Below, piece by piece: positions 12,425 to 24,000 of a stretch of 64,000 nt of DNA. The notes under the pieces are model-generated. The model was not told the origin of the DNA and ran no database searches. It saw nothing but the letters and a program-made list of their open reading frames with translations. How positions within the stretch are numbered: the first letter of the stretch is position 1; each line of letters starts with the position of its first letter. Source of the DNA: Doris montereyensis (Eukaryota; Mollusca; Gastropoda; Nudibranchia; Dorididae); the NCBI GenBank assembly GCA_037039925.1, contig JAXRKP010000060.1:300001-364000 (forward strand). Direction: 5' to 3'. Made by a program: the position numbers and the translations under genes.

Positions 12425-12525
12425 TCCACTCTGTAGCAATTAACGTGGTGTTAATTGCTACATCCTCACTCTGTAGCAATTAACGTGGTGTTAATTGCCA
12501 CATCCTCACTCTGTAGCAATTACCG
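12425..12525. repeat. Subterminal palindromic duplications of the TIR
   Basis: A unit containing GTAGCAATTAA, a 7-nt spacer and TTAATTGCTAC (11-bp perfect hairpin arms) occurs twice in tandem, the second copy with one arm mismatch. A third half-unit forms the right terminus. Each arm is a copy of the element's terminal sequence, so the right end looks like stacked inverted TIRs. Confidence 0.8.
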
Positions 12526-13234
12526 CTACCTATAATAATAAGCAAATTGTCAAAACAACTTACTTTAGTTCTAGGTTAAAGGTAAGCTAGCTCCATAATG
12601 TAGATCTAGACAATTTAACAAATTGGGGATTATCTGTCCAAAGTTAAGGTTTAATGATCAGGATTTACCAGTAGATGTGATTGATCTAGATCTTAGTTCT
12701 GTGTCTAAAAACAAATTCTGGCTGTCAACTTAACCCTTGTAAGGCTGACCTCGATATGGGTCAATAATCTCGTTCCACTGTGTACGAGGCATCCACACGT
12801 GGCACCCATAGTTTTCTCGCCATGCTGACGAGGGATGCCGTGCTTGACCACGACATAGCTGTGTTTATTGTGATTGTTTTTTACCCTCGTAGAGTAAGGC
12901 GACATATGGGCAATTCATATTGTTATTGTCATCGTGTGTATAGTGCATTGTTTACTAACAATAACATCTATTACAGCCTACTTTATTTAAACATGAAAAG
13001 GAATAATACTGCAGTTGGTCTATTACTCATGAAGAGGAATATGAAAGGTATGATACGAATAGATAGAAAACGGGTCAGGACCAAGAAATCTTCAGTGTGC
13101 CCAACCTTCATAAGCAAAAAGAGACATAGAAACAAATAAACACTAAACAATGCTGGACGAAACAAGTACTAATAATAGAGCCATTGGTGCAACAACCCAT
13201 CAAGCAATGTTCATCAACAGAGCGAGCCTCATGA

Positions 13235-13425
13235 CAACAATAAACAAAAAGAAAGAAGAAAATGAAATAGAACTACCATAAGAGAGACGGGGAGGGAAAG
13301 AAAGAGGAAAGGAAACAAACAGGAGACATAAAGAGAAGAGAACGAGGAAGATAAAGAAAGAGGAATAGAGAGGACGGAGAAAATGAGAGACAGACAGATA
13401 GAAAGAGATGAGGTAACATGGGGGG
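13235..13425 (+). repeat. Purine-rich, low-complexity stretch
   Basis: Almost all A and G on the + strand (GAAAGAGG-type words) for about 190 bp, with no exact unit. Long frames on the other strand here (S/L/F-rich) are composition artefacts. Confidence 0.7.
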
Positions 13426-13429
13426 AGGG

Positions 13430-15775
13430 GACACGTGGCTGCATGGTCAAGCCTTACTTTAGTCATTCAATAACAGCGTGGCTGGCTGTGTCGAATTTTA
13501 TGTTGTAGAGTTTCAATGAACAACGTTTATCTTTATTTCTAAACGAATCTTCATTCTCACATCTAAATAAAATGTTGTCCAACCACCTTTGGCTAATCCC
13601 ATGACCGAGTCCAATGTGCATAGGTAACACATTCCCGTGATGAAAGAAACAGGCACCTCAGTTTATTGCTTTCACAAGTGTGTATCGCCCCAGCTGCGGC
13701 AAAACGCTCTATCCCAGACCTAACACCTACAGCTACATACTTCCCATGCTTTTGAAAACTCCCTCCCCACCCTTTGTCTATAACTAGTATCACCCTCTCT
13801 CCTCATTTACAATGACATGAGTGACCATCGTTTTGTGTTCTTGGCTGTTCCCTTCCTACAGTTCAATAGATATCCACCTCCTCCCAAACAGACCCCATCC
13901 CTTACGCAATCCAGTAGTTTTTCACATCTTCCCCCACTTCTGGGCGTAAGTCTCCCTTCTTAGTCCTTTCTATACAGTAGGAAGATAGACTCTTGTAGTT
14001 TATAATGTCTATACACTTCAAATAGCCGTCCTTCCTCTTGTCCAGATACCACATGTGAAATGGACCTGTTTGAGAGATCAAAGTTCCTTTGTTGCTGGTC
14101 GCTGAACTCAGATGAAAGCTTCAATCGTCCCTTCTATTTTCAACCCTCTAATCTCTTCATTCTTATGTGAAAAAGGGGTGGAGATGTATTTTGACGTATG
14201 TAACATTTGACAATATAACCATAAACACGATACTACCACACACACACCCCCCCTCCCCTCCCCCTCCCCGATTGGTCTATTGACTGAAGGTCGTGCCCTC
14301 CATTCAGGCTGACCATAGGTGTACAATGTGGTTGGCAACTGATATCTTTTATTTATATCAATCACTATTTCTTGCTTGTATGTGGAGCTTGTTACTAAAG
14401 TAATTGACATCTGTCCAGAAGTTGCATCGGTCATACGAAGACAAGAGTCTTTGGTTTTGTCCTCTTTGCAGAGGGTCCACGGCCTGCATTTGAGATAAAG
14501 CTCCTGTGTGTTGTTGTGTCTCTTTATAAGAAATACGCTTTATCTTGCTGGAAGGCAGAGAGTGATGCAAATATACGGGACCCGCCAGTAGTGTAGGTGT
14601 GCTTAAAGTGACCAGCGGCATTTAAGAATACAGGACCCGCCGGAAAAGGGTTAAGATTGTCATGATGAATTCCTTTCTAGTTATACGAAGGTTGAGAAAG
14701 ATGATATTGCATGGTGCTGTTATTGTAAGTGTGAGATTAAATACGGTACATGAGGTGTTCGGTGTCTGAAAGTTTCACATTTCAGTTTGTTTGTTTTTCA
14801 TTTGCCATTTACATCCCTGCATGAACATTTGTTAAAGGGGGAGTGTGAATTGACCATTTTGATTTTGTGAAACCTGCCTTTTGCTGTTCTACAATAAGTT
14901 AATTAATTTCTTTTTCAAGAAAAGGAAGGGTTATTGAAACTTGTCTTTTGAGTCATGGATAAATCTTTGTTTGTTCTCTATTTTACTTTGTGCATTGTTT
15001 GATTTGCTCCAATATTTTTCCACTGTATGTCAATCAATAACATAAAGAGTTATGACAATCTGTGACTTGATGAGTATTGCCACAATTATTCATCTAAAAC
15101 TAGCGAGTCAAGGCAAAGAACTCCCAAATAGCGGCCCAGGGTTGCCAAGCGTCTTGCATTTTGCTGGAAAGTCCTGCGTTATCATCGACCGTCCTGCATA
15201 CGCACTTGCCAACATGAATTCCGCATGGCTAAAAAGGGGCAAAAATTCCGATTTTCCGCTTGAAATAATTTTTACGGGTAAAAAAAAAATAAGCGAGAAA
15301 AAATACAACTATGATGAGATGACACCAATTGAAATTTGCGGGTGAAACGAATTTGGCGGTAAATCATTTATGAACTTGAAAGGCCAATCTGGTATCACTA
15401 CAGGCTTTTAGCGAATGTTTTCCTCATCGGTCAATCTTTTTATTTACTTACTCCATGTATCGGGTCAGATGATCTAGTCTAGTTGGCGGATGTTTTGAAT
15501 GCTGTTACATTAGATCGAAGTGGATTTCTAGATCTAGAAATAATAGATCTAGATTTCTAGATATTACTTACCTAGATGTCTGGATAAGATTAGATTCTAG
15601 ATCTCCCGTATTTTATATTCTACTAGATCAACAACTCTACTCATACTTCATAGATCTTGATCTAGTACTAGTAGGCTAAAACTAGATCTAGAACTTTATA
15701 CTTTTATAATTATTTCCACATTCATCTATCATCTATCTGTAGAATTTGTCTAGATCTAGACTAGAATTTACCATC
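13430..15775. other. Stretch without recognised gene
   Basis: Contains C-rich runs near 14245-14270, a duplicated GGACCCGCC word at about 14579 and 14632, and an AGATCTAG island at 15480-15770. No host exon is supported. Confidence 0.4.
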
Positions 15776-15971
15776 ATGTCGGCCAACAAAAAGCAAGGTT
15801 GATGCAAATGTATCGCTCAAGTTATGAATGCAATTGGCCAGGAGTTATTAAGCCATCAAGAAGTGGGGATGAATTTGCGTTCTGTTGTGTGTGCAATTCT
15901 GACATTCGAATTAGCCATGGAGGTTCCAACGACATTGTGAAACATTTATCGACCGATGTACCATACTTCTA
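15776..15971 (+). pseudogene. hAT/BED zinc-finger transposase-like N-terminal fragment
   Basis: After an ATG near 15776 and one frame change, the + frame reads YECNWPGVIKPSRSGDEFAF, then CCVCNSDIRISHGG and NDIVKHLS. The order C-x2-C, then 'SHGG..D..KH', resembles the degenerate BED-like finger at the start of many hAT-derived proteins. It ends at a stop after about 50 residues with no transposase core following. A LINE or domesticated ZBED fragment is an alternative. Confidence 0.45.
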
Positions 15972-16739
15972 GAATTATTGTATTATATTACTTAATTATG
16001 GACTCTTTTTATGCACTGTCTTTAAATATTGATCTCGATAAAGTATTTTTTTTGTGTACCGGTATCGTACGTTCTCCGACGTAAGAAAAATGAACACGCG
16101 GCTAGAAATTCCTATTTTCTGTCACAGATTCCTATTTTTGAGTTACTGATTCCACTTTTGGGGTTTCTCTGGTTGGCAGGTCTGCATACGCGTCACCTGT
16201 TCCGCAAATCGACTTTCTCAAATGTTACAACTTTCAGCGAAAACTCCCACTGTACAACTAACGTTGCCATAATAATATTATTGTAACAATACTTAGGTAC
16301 CTGTACAACACTAGACTCACAATGTATACCTGCCGTACTATTATTACTAATTAGAAAGTAAACTTTATTATAGGAGCATTGTCTTGTAAAGACGGCATCA
16401 TCATTTACCTGTATGTCTTAGCATGAGATTGTAAAAACTCTCTATCTCTCTCTCTCTGTCTTGCTTTCTCTATATATCTCTCTGTCTCTCTCATAATACA
16501 AGAACTAATATTAAATACACAACATTACGATCAGTGCAGACGCATGTAGCATTGTGTTTGGGATATGCAGCCCTCAATAGTATTAATAATATTTTGTGAG
16601 ACCAATGCTATAGTAATATTCCATGTGGGCCTTCTACTACATTGTTTCTCAAGGTCGCACATGATAACCAGTAGTAGTAATAGTATTACGAGACTTCAGC
16701 GCTATTCACATACTCTTGGTAAAAACTTTAGGGTTTTGA

Positions 16740-16990
16740 GCCATGAATGAAAGCAAGTTCCTCTCAGGACGTTGCGACCCACAGCGCTGGTGCTTAAGTC
16801 ACCTTACTATATAGGGAGGCTCAGGCTGGGGGCGTATCCCAACTTCTCCTGGACAGGCAGTTAGTACTGCTAGTCTGACACAGATCTAACTCCCAAGTTA
16901 GGGATTGTACCTATTTGCACCTGTGTCGAGTGGTGAAAGTGCATGTTTTGTACCTTCCCAAGGAACTCAACGTTGGAACTAGCTTATCTT
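16740..16990 (-). mobile_element. SINE body fragment, minus strand
   Basis: On the - strand, a block with TTCCTTGGGAAGGTAC, then CACCACTC and ACAGGTGCAAATAGGTAC matches in order the conserved central domain of the SINE at 19833 (TTCCTTTGGAAGGACA, CCCACTCA, CAGATGTAAATGAATACC). The tRNA-like head was not found, so this is a fragment or a relative. Confidence 0.5.
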
Positions 16991-16994
16991 ATAA

Positions 16995-19830
16995 TTGACA
17001 TTGACTCCAACAAACCAATCAGGACCATAAAGAGAGATTACTCACACGAAATCACATACGCAGATTTTTATGCAAATCAATCGTTTAGTCGTGATCCACT
17101 GAACATCGACTTGCCGGCATTCCATGTATTGAAGCAAGTTAATTACTCACCATTGCTTTCAATGGAATCCATCATCAGCCCTTCTGAAGGCTTACAAATT
17201 AAAAACTTGCTCTGGTCAATTCTGCACATATTCAAAGTATTTATTTTATTTAAAAAGTGCAAGAGGACACTTCAGTAACTGTGATATAAGAATTATAGTG
17301 AAAATTCCTACTGCACTTTCTTCTTCAGTATTGGTGCTTTGAGTCAATCTAAATTAAACTCTAGATTGTTTGTCATTTATATTGATTTTGTGTCCTTGGT
17401 ATTAATGGTATGTCTAGCTATTTTTAAAACTGAAATCCAGAGAAAAATCTTTAAATTTATACAAAGGTTAGGATAGCTAGGTATGGGAATGAGAGAATAA
17501 CCTTTTCTGCGGAGCGGATCTACCAATCAGTCTAACTGTCCCTCATTTGACCTCCCAGTGCAGTGTCCCTCATTTTGACTTTTCAAATACCCTGGCCATC
17601 TTCTTTCTTTGTCACTGATTTCAGACTAAGCTAAAATTAAGAATCTTTGCACTGCATGAGGTCTATGTTCGTACCTAGCAACACACCTTTTGGGATGCGA
17701 TATCAAAGGAGGACTCCCATAGTCGGGCACACAAATGGTTTTCTTTGGGAAAGCTGCTGGAGAGACCTAACAGAAGCGGCGTCTCATTTATTACACTACA
17801 TCTTTGCAATACTGCACAGCTTTATTGAATTGCACGCTTTAAAAACCATTGATACTGAACATTTCTAATTTCAGCATCTCAAACGCTAATGCTAGATTGC
17901 TAGCAGAATGGTTGGTGTCAGTCCAGTATCTCAGTTTCGATGTCAGTTTCACTTCATTTCAATGTGACCTAAAAAGTTGCATTCAGTCACGAAAAACTGC
18001 TGCATCTGTCAAATCCTCTAAATAACTTCTACTTACTTTCTTTTATCCCCCACAAAAGTAAGTCTCAATTTGTCCCGTTCTGTTCACCACAGCTCAGTTG
18101 CAGTTTTCACTAATTTTCGGTTCTATTCTCATTGTCCCCTCTTCTCTGTACAACGTAGTAATGTAATATGGTTTACACCATTGGAAAGCTCTATTCAAAT
18201 TCCTTCCAACCATGTGTGTTGTGATGGGAATGTGTAACACAATGTGCTCTCATAATCATAGTAAACAGGGTGGTCAGACAGGAAAGCCAGTGGCGAGCCA
18301 GGATAAAAACCAGCCCTCAAACAGTCCTTTCTCTTTCTTCACGTTACGCGTTTGCTCAATGAATGATTGGTTGAATCAGATTGTGCTAAAATGAGTTTTG
18401 CAATGATACCCATCACTCGCTGATATCAATGTTAAGAGCTCATCCAAGGTTTTAACACATCGTAAGAGCCACTAACGTAAAATATTCATAAAAAACAAGC
18501 ACAACACTAGAAAGCCTATACAATTTTGCTTTTATTACTAGTGTCATTAGATTTCGACGTTCTGAGTAAACACGCAAGTGCTTTGTTTAATGCTTCCTCG
18601 ACACATTATGCCATCGTTTTTCTTTTCTTTTTTTCATCTTCTGCATCGATAAAAGGCTGTCTCGTAGTTTTTGTAGGGTAGTGACAAAAATTGGGCTTGT
18701 TCTACGTTGTAATTACTTATCAACAGTAACGATACAATAGCTTTTAAACTGATTGTGGGTCTAGCAGACAGTAAAAGGCTCAATTGGCCTTGCATAGAGG
18801 CAGCTCGGCTAGTGGGTAGACAGAGATTGCTGACACTGTTGCAGCCACTTTACCTGTTCAATCATTAAACCTGCCCCTAGCCCCTAATGCATTTATAACC
18901 AAATGTATTGTCTAGACAGTCCAGTACAAACAGGTAAGTCATCGGACATGCGTCACGACGCTTAAAAACTTTTAGCGGCTGGCTATTGGATCGTCTTTGA
19001 TTACACAATCAAAAGGGTTTCGTCTGAAAACTCGAGGGGCAAAGTTATCTCTATGCAAAAAAAAATATAGAAAGAAATGTTGCAACAGACATGAGTAATG
19101 AAATGATGACCCTAAATTACTGGGCACAGGGGCAATCAGTTTTATTGCAGCTTCAGATCATCACACCAATTTTGCTGCTCCCGTCATGTCGCAATTGTGG
19201 AGTTGACTGTAACTTACGTTGTATAACTATGATTTCAAAGCCTAATATAAGCCACATTATTTTAATTAAATATGTATATTTATAGCCAGTCATGTCATGT
19301 TTTAATGCCTTTAGCAGCAAGAACAATTTCTAGCACCCTTTGATCTTCTTTCTGGATAAACTCAATTTCTATCTCAAAGGGTGAAACTTTTCTGGTTTTA
19401 ATCAGATTTCTGTTTTTTCGGACTGATCATATGTTATATTACTTTTAGTAGTAACAACATACAAAGAGTAAATGACCTGTGTTTAAAAAAAATTGTTTAC
19501 GGTGCCTGGGGATCCAAACAGTTTTCCATGGTTTTTTTTTTTTTAGAGGATGATTTTGTCCTTGCACCTAGTCATACTACACTTCACCTTAAACTTGCTC
19601 TGTCCTGAAGAAATTGTTTATTGCTATATTATCTCTAACTTTATCCTCTTCCTGCCCAGGTGCAGTTAAAAGTCTGTAACCAGTTTGATTCTTCTTTTGC
19701 CCCTTATAATTATCCTCATTTGGACCCACACTCCCTGATTTAAAAAAAAAAAAATCTAGCTTTTCACTAGATCTCTTATGTTTGGCCTCACTATATTATG
19801 TCGTAATCTAAAGATATTTATTGAGTACAA
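16995..19830. other. Upstream region of PPM1, no exon recognised
   Basis: A 5' untranslated exon of PPM1 must lie upstream of 20222, but none could be identified. Open frames here (for example 16943-17278) have no recognisable domain. Confidence 0.35.
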
Positions 19831-19832
19831 TT

Positions 19833-20040
19833 TGTGGCATCCTTAGCTTAGTGGTTAGGGTACTGGACTTTGGATCATGAGGTTCTGGATTTGAATCCTG
19901 ACACATGCTAGGTCTTATGTTGTGTTCCTTTGGAAGGACATTTTCCCCCCACTCAACCCAGATGTAAATGAATACCAGCTTCAGCTGGGAGATAAGATGT
20001 GACAAGATGAGTATTCTGTCAATTAGGCAATAAATTATGA
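19833..20040 (+). mobile_element. tRNA-derived SINE
   Basis: The 5' part resembles a tRNA with RNA polymerase III promoter boxes: A-box-like TTAGCTTAGTGGTTAGGGT and B-box-like TGGATTTGAATCC about 35 bp later. A conserved SINE body follows (TTCCTTTGGAAGGACATTTT, CCCACTCA, GATGTAAATGAATACC). It is not a functional tRNA gene: the acceptor stem does not close and a long body follows. It lies just upstream of PPM1 coding exon 1. Confidence 0.8.
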
Positions 20041-20221
20041 CCTATCATGATACCAGGATACGGTCTGGCTTTATTGGTCCTAATGGCCTTGGACAAACTT
20101 TTTATGAGTGAAAGTAGAAAGGGTTTTCATTTTGAAATTGACCAGGCATTCAGTGACATTGTCAAAATCATTTCCCCTGAACATTTTCATTATGACCAGT
20201 TTTCTCTTTTCTTCATCACAG

Positions 20222-21081
20222 AAAAAGCAATGGGCCTTTCTAGACAAGCCAAAGACAGAGAAACACAATGAAGGTGGTGTGGGGAACAAACTTCGCTATG
20301 GTCTCTGCAGCATGCAAGGCTGGAGAGTTGAAATGGAAGATGCTCATACTGCAGTTGTCAGCATTCCTCACAACTATCTAAAAAAATTGGTCTTTCTTTG
20401 CTGTATTTGACGGCCATGCCGAGCAAGAGTTTCTGCCATGTGTGCTGAGGAACTCTTGGATCATATCATACTGAATGAGGACTTCAAAGGGAAACCTGAC
20501 ATGACGGACGGGACGGAAGTACAGCCTTCCATTGAAGATGTCGAGGTGGTATAAAAACTGGCTTCTTGCGGCTAGATGAGAAAAATGAGGGCTATGCCAG
20601 AAGTTGTCAGTGGGGAGGACAAGAGTGGCTCAACTGCTGTTTGCAGCATTGTTTCCCCTAGGCACATTTTTTTTTTGCTAATTGTGGAGATTCAAGAGCA
20701 GTTCTATGTCGCAATGGAAAATGTGCTTTTGCAACCATGGATCATAAACCTGTCAATCCACTTGAAAAGGAACGCATTCAAAACGCAGGAGGCAGTGTTA
20801 TGATTCAACGAGTGAATGGATCTTTGGCTGTGTCGAGAGCATTAGAGATTTTGAATACAAAAATGTTGAAGGAAAAGGGCCCTGTGAGCAGTTGGTATCT
20901 CAGAGCCAGAAATTTTGTGGAAGACCGAAACCCTGATGATCAGTTTATGGTGTTGGCATGTGATGGCATATGGGATGTTATGTCAAATGATGAACTCTGT
21001 GGATTCATAGAACATAAGATGAAAGTAGTCAGCAGTTTAGAAGAAGTTTGTAATCAAGTAGTCGACACATGTTTAAATAAG
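20222..21081 (+). CDS. ppm1a: PPM1 coding exon 1 (catalytic core)
   Basis: The acceptor CTTCATCACAG ends at 20221 and the start ATG is at 20230, so an untranslated exon precedes it. It encodes about 285 residues up to VDTCLNK, with donor GTAAGA at 21082. Frame breaks relative to conserved residues: near 20233 (2 bases missing or 1 extra), the A run 20380-20386 (+1), 20421 (-1), 20549 (-1), the A run 20581-20585 (+1), the T run 20667-20676 (+2 or -1), 20845 (-1), 20901 (-1) and 20912-20915 (-1). The reading frame resumes correctly after each. Confidence 0.9.
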
Positions 21082-24000
21082 GTAAGATTTGTTGAATTTT
21101 TTGTCAAATGACAGCCCTAATTTTGCATCATCTATTCATTTGTTTACCCAAGACTACTTGTACAGTTCAGCATAGATTTATAAACAACTCAAAATTTTTC
21201 AAAGTTGTCCATCTGTTTTTAGTTTGAAAAATCTTGAGGAACATCATATATATGCATGCTCTAGCCTTATCCTCGACGGTTGAATTAATTCAATCTAAGA
21301 CTTCTAATTCAAGCAGGTGTAGGCTTAACTAAATGTGGAGAGAACTAAAACTAATGTTGAAGTTTGACCGTGTGATGCCAGTAGTGCTAATAGAATAGTG
21401 CTCACGCTAAATACATGAAATTTCATCATGTTGTCTGTCCTTTGTCATGCTCTCGTCTCTGCACCCATGGTCCACCCATTCTCCTGATCCTTTATTTTCT
21501 TCTCTAGCTCAAGGCTAAGTAATTTGTAGCAAATGATTGCTAGAGTCATTGATTTAATTCTAAACCACCATCAGCGAATCCAAATCTCTAGTTTGAAATC
21601 GGCATGTTGTTATTACAGTAGTAGCGTTCTAAGAACCGTACCTTGGGAGAGTAAAAACTTGGGATGGTAGGCAGACTTCAAACGTTGACACACAAAGAAA
21701 GGTTATGACCATGCTTAAATCTAATTCTTACCCAACATGTCAATCATGCAATGAATATCTATTGAGGAACAGGACATCCTTGCAGAGGATGGAATTTTAT
21801 TCGGCCATTGGTCATCCATTCCTACCAGACAATTACGCAACAAATCAATGAAAGTTTCCTCACTCCCCTACGCCACATTGGTTGGGGCACATCTTTTAAT
21901 TTAATTGACAGTGATTAACCTCAATTATTTACATAACGTACATTAAGGAATGATGAATTTTAGTTAGTTTTTAGACACCAAAATACAGTATGCTTGACGC
22001 CCGCATGTTCTAGCAGGGAGAGTAATAATGTCCTCGATTAGGCGTTGATCTGTTTGCTAGGTCCAGGTGACTGGGTTCTTAGAGTGTTACTACTGTATTG
22101 TTATGATAAGTGATTTGGGATGTGAATCCTTTTTGCAGGATCAATTGCTTTTGACTTCCTTGTGTTACTGCTGTTTTCCAAGTGTTTTATGCTTGACTGT
22201 GCTCATGAATTTATTTCCCCCAATTTGGACAGTGAAGAGACAGAACAAGCTTCTTATTATTTTTAGCATTTTAAAGAAAGCAGACACCTGCACTCCCAAC
22301 TTCTAGGTCAAATGATTTTCATTATCATCTGTTGTCGGTTTTTTCAAAATTCAATATCAAGAAGTGGGATTTTTTTTTCACCCTTTGTCCACTGCATTTT
22401 GTATATTGCCAGTGCCAGTGTGGCTACATTTTAAAAATCCTACCTAAAAAACCCCAAGATCGCCTTAGTTGTGGATGTGGGTAAAATCAAATCAAAACTC
22501 TTTTTGCATTTAGAAACAGTTTTATTTTAAAATTTAACTTCCAAGCAAACAATTGATTCAAAACAAAAAGTATATAGGCAACATATTTTAAAGACTTAAA
22601 GGATAAATGGTCCCGCCTGCAAACACAAAGGCTGTGGTCAGAAAACAAGGCAGCTGGGGCATGCATTCAGTGGCTGATTCAAGCTGTGTCCGCCTCGATC
22701 TGCAGTACGCATTTGCTTAGTTAGACTAAATTGGCATCGTCTTGGCCAGTCAGGAAAGGTGTAGCATCGATACCGCCCAATTCTATGGGGTATTTTATGG
22801 CAGAGTGTACATACTCTATTTATTTCTCAAGAGTGTCGTACAGTGTATTATTCTCTAAATGCCATTTTTATGAAACTGTCCTCTGTTTTGCCTCATTTTA
22901 CTTTGAGGGTCATTTTCATTTATATATTGAGAGAAACATCCAGATGAATAGAATTGTAATTGATTTATAAATATTCAAAGAACAGCTCATACAAATTTCT
23001 TTAAAAACAATGCTGTAGAAATGGTCTAATAATATGTCGCCTAATACTCCGGTTCTGCCTACTGCTATGTTATCCCAAGAAACATAATTTGTTTGTCTAT
23101 AAATTAGCCCATTAACAACACCCGGACTGACTAACATGATTTTAAAAACACCTAACTTTTCAAAGAAGTTAATAATTTTAAGACAAATGTCTTTTTTCAT
23201 GCATAGATTTCAAATATGAAGGCGTTCAATTAAACCAAATACGTAGATATCAGACCATGCTTCTCAGCTGTAATAAATAGGTGTTGATAGAACCCTGTTT
23301 CTCCCCTGCCAGACTGCAAGGTGTCAATTTCATCCACCTGGGCCTAGCAAACAATGGTCACCGTCTAGTGTCACGATGCACAATGATTTGTGTAGGCAAA
23401 ATGAACAATGATCTAATTTCATCATTCCTTAAAGTACATTTTGTACACAATGGAGGTTAATCATTGTCAATTTAATCAAAGAGATGCATCCCCAACCAAT
23501 GTGATGTAGGTGAGTGAGGAAATTTTCATGGACTTTGTCAGGTAAGAATGGATGGCCATTAGCTACATAAAGTTCCATCCCCTGCAAGATTGACTGATCC
23601 TCATTAAGCTGATATCTATCAGTCTTTAGATCTTTTGCATGATTGACAGGTTGGGTAAGAATTAGACAAATGCATGGTCATAGCCTTTCTTTGTGCCTCA
23701 ACATTTGATTGTAAACGTTATCTCATTTGAAATAGACTGCTGTTATTGTATTACATTGCTGTTATTGTATTACATATAGGCTGTTAAGAAAAATAGTGTT
23801 TCCCATGCAATTATTTCTTACATGTTCATGTTGTTAACATAAATCATAGTGTGTCTTTATACACAGCTTATCATGATGTTTTCTATCCCATGTCAGTATT
23901 TTTTCAGAGTGTTTCTCATGTCAAACATGCACATCATGAATAATTAATGTTAAGGCTTCACATTGTCAAATGATAATTCTGATGTATTTGATGTTGTCAT

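Larger units (their letters stand above)
11655..12539. mobile_element. Non-autonomous TIR transposon with internal minisatellite
   Basis: The element spans 11664-12530 and is flanked by a perfect 9-bp direct repeat TATAATAAT (11655-11663 and 12531-12539), read as the target-site duplication. Its ends are inverted repeats: left GGTAGTGTTAATTGCTACA..., right (reverse complement) GGTAGCGGTAATTGCTACA..., similar for about 29 bp. The interior is mostly a 44-bp minisatellite. There is no transposase. An 8-9 bp duplication with GG-starting ends fits Merlin- or Mutator-like elements, but the superfamily is not settled. Confidence 0.75.

Noticed and set aside
13200..13466. 88- and 73-codon serine/leucine-rich frames on -
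   Set aside because: Direct consequence of the purine-rich stretch on the + strand.
19833..19900. tRNA gene
   Set aside because: A- and B-box-like words are present, but no acceptor-stem pairing closes and a SINE body follows.
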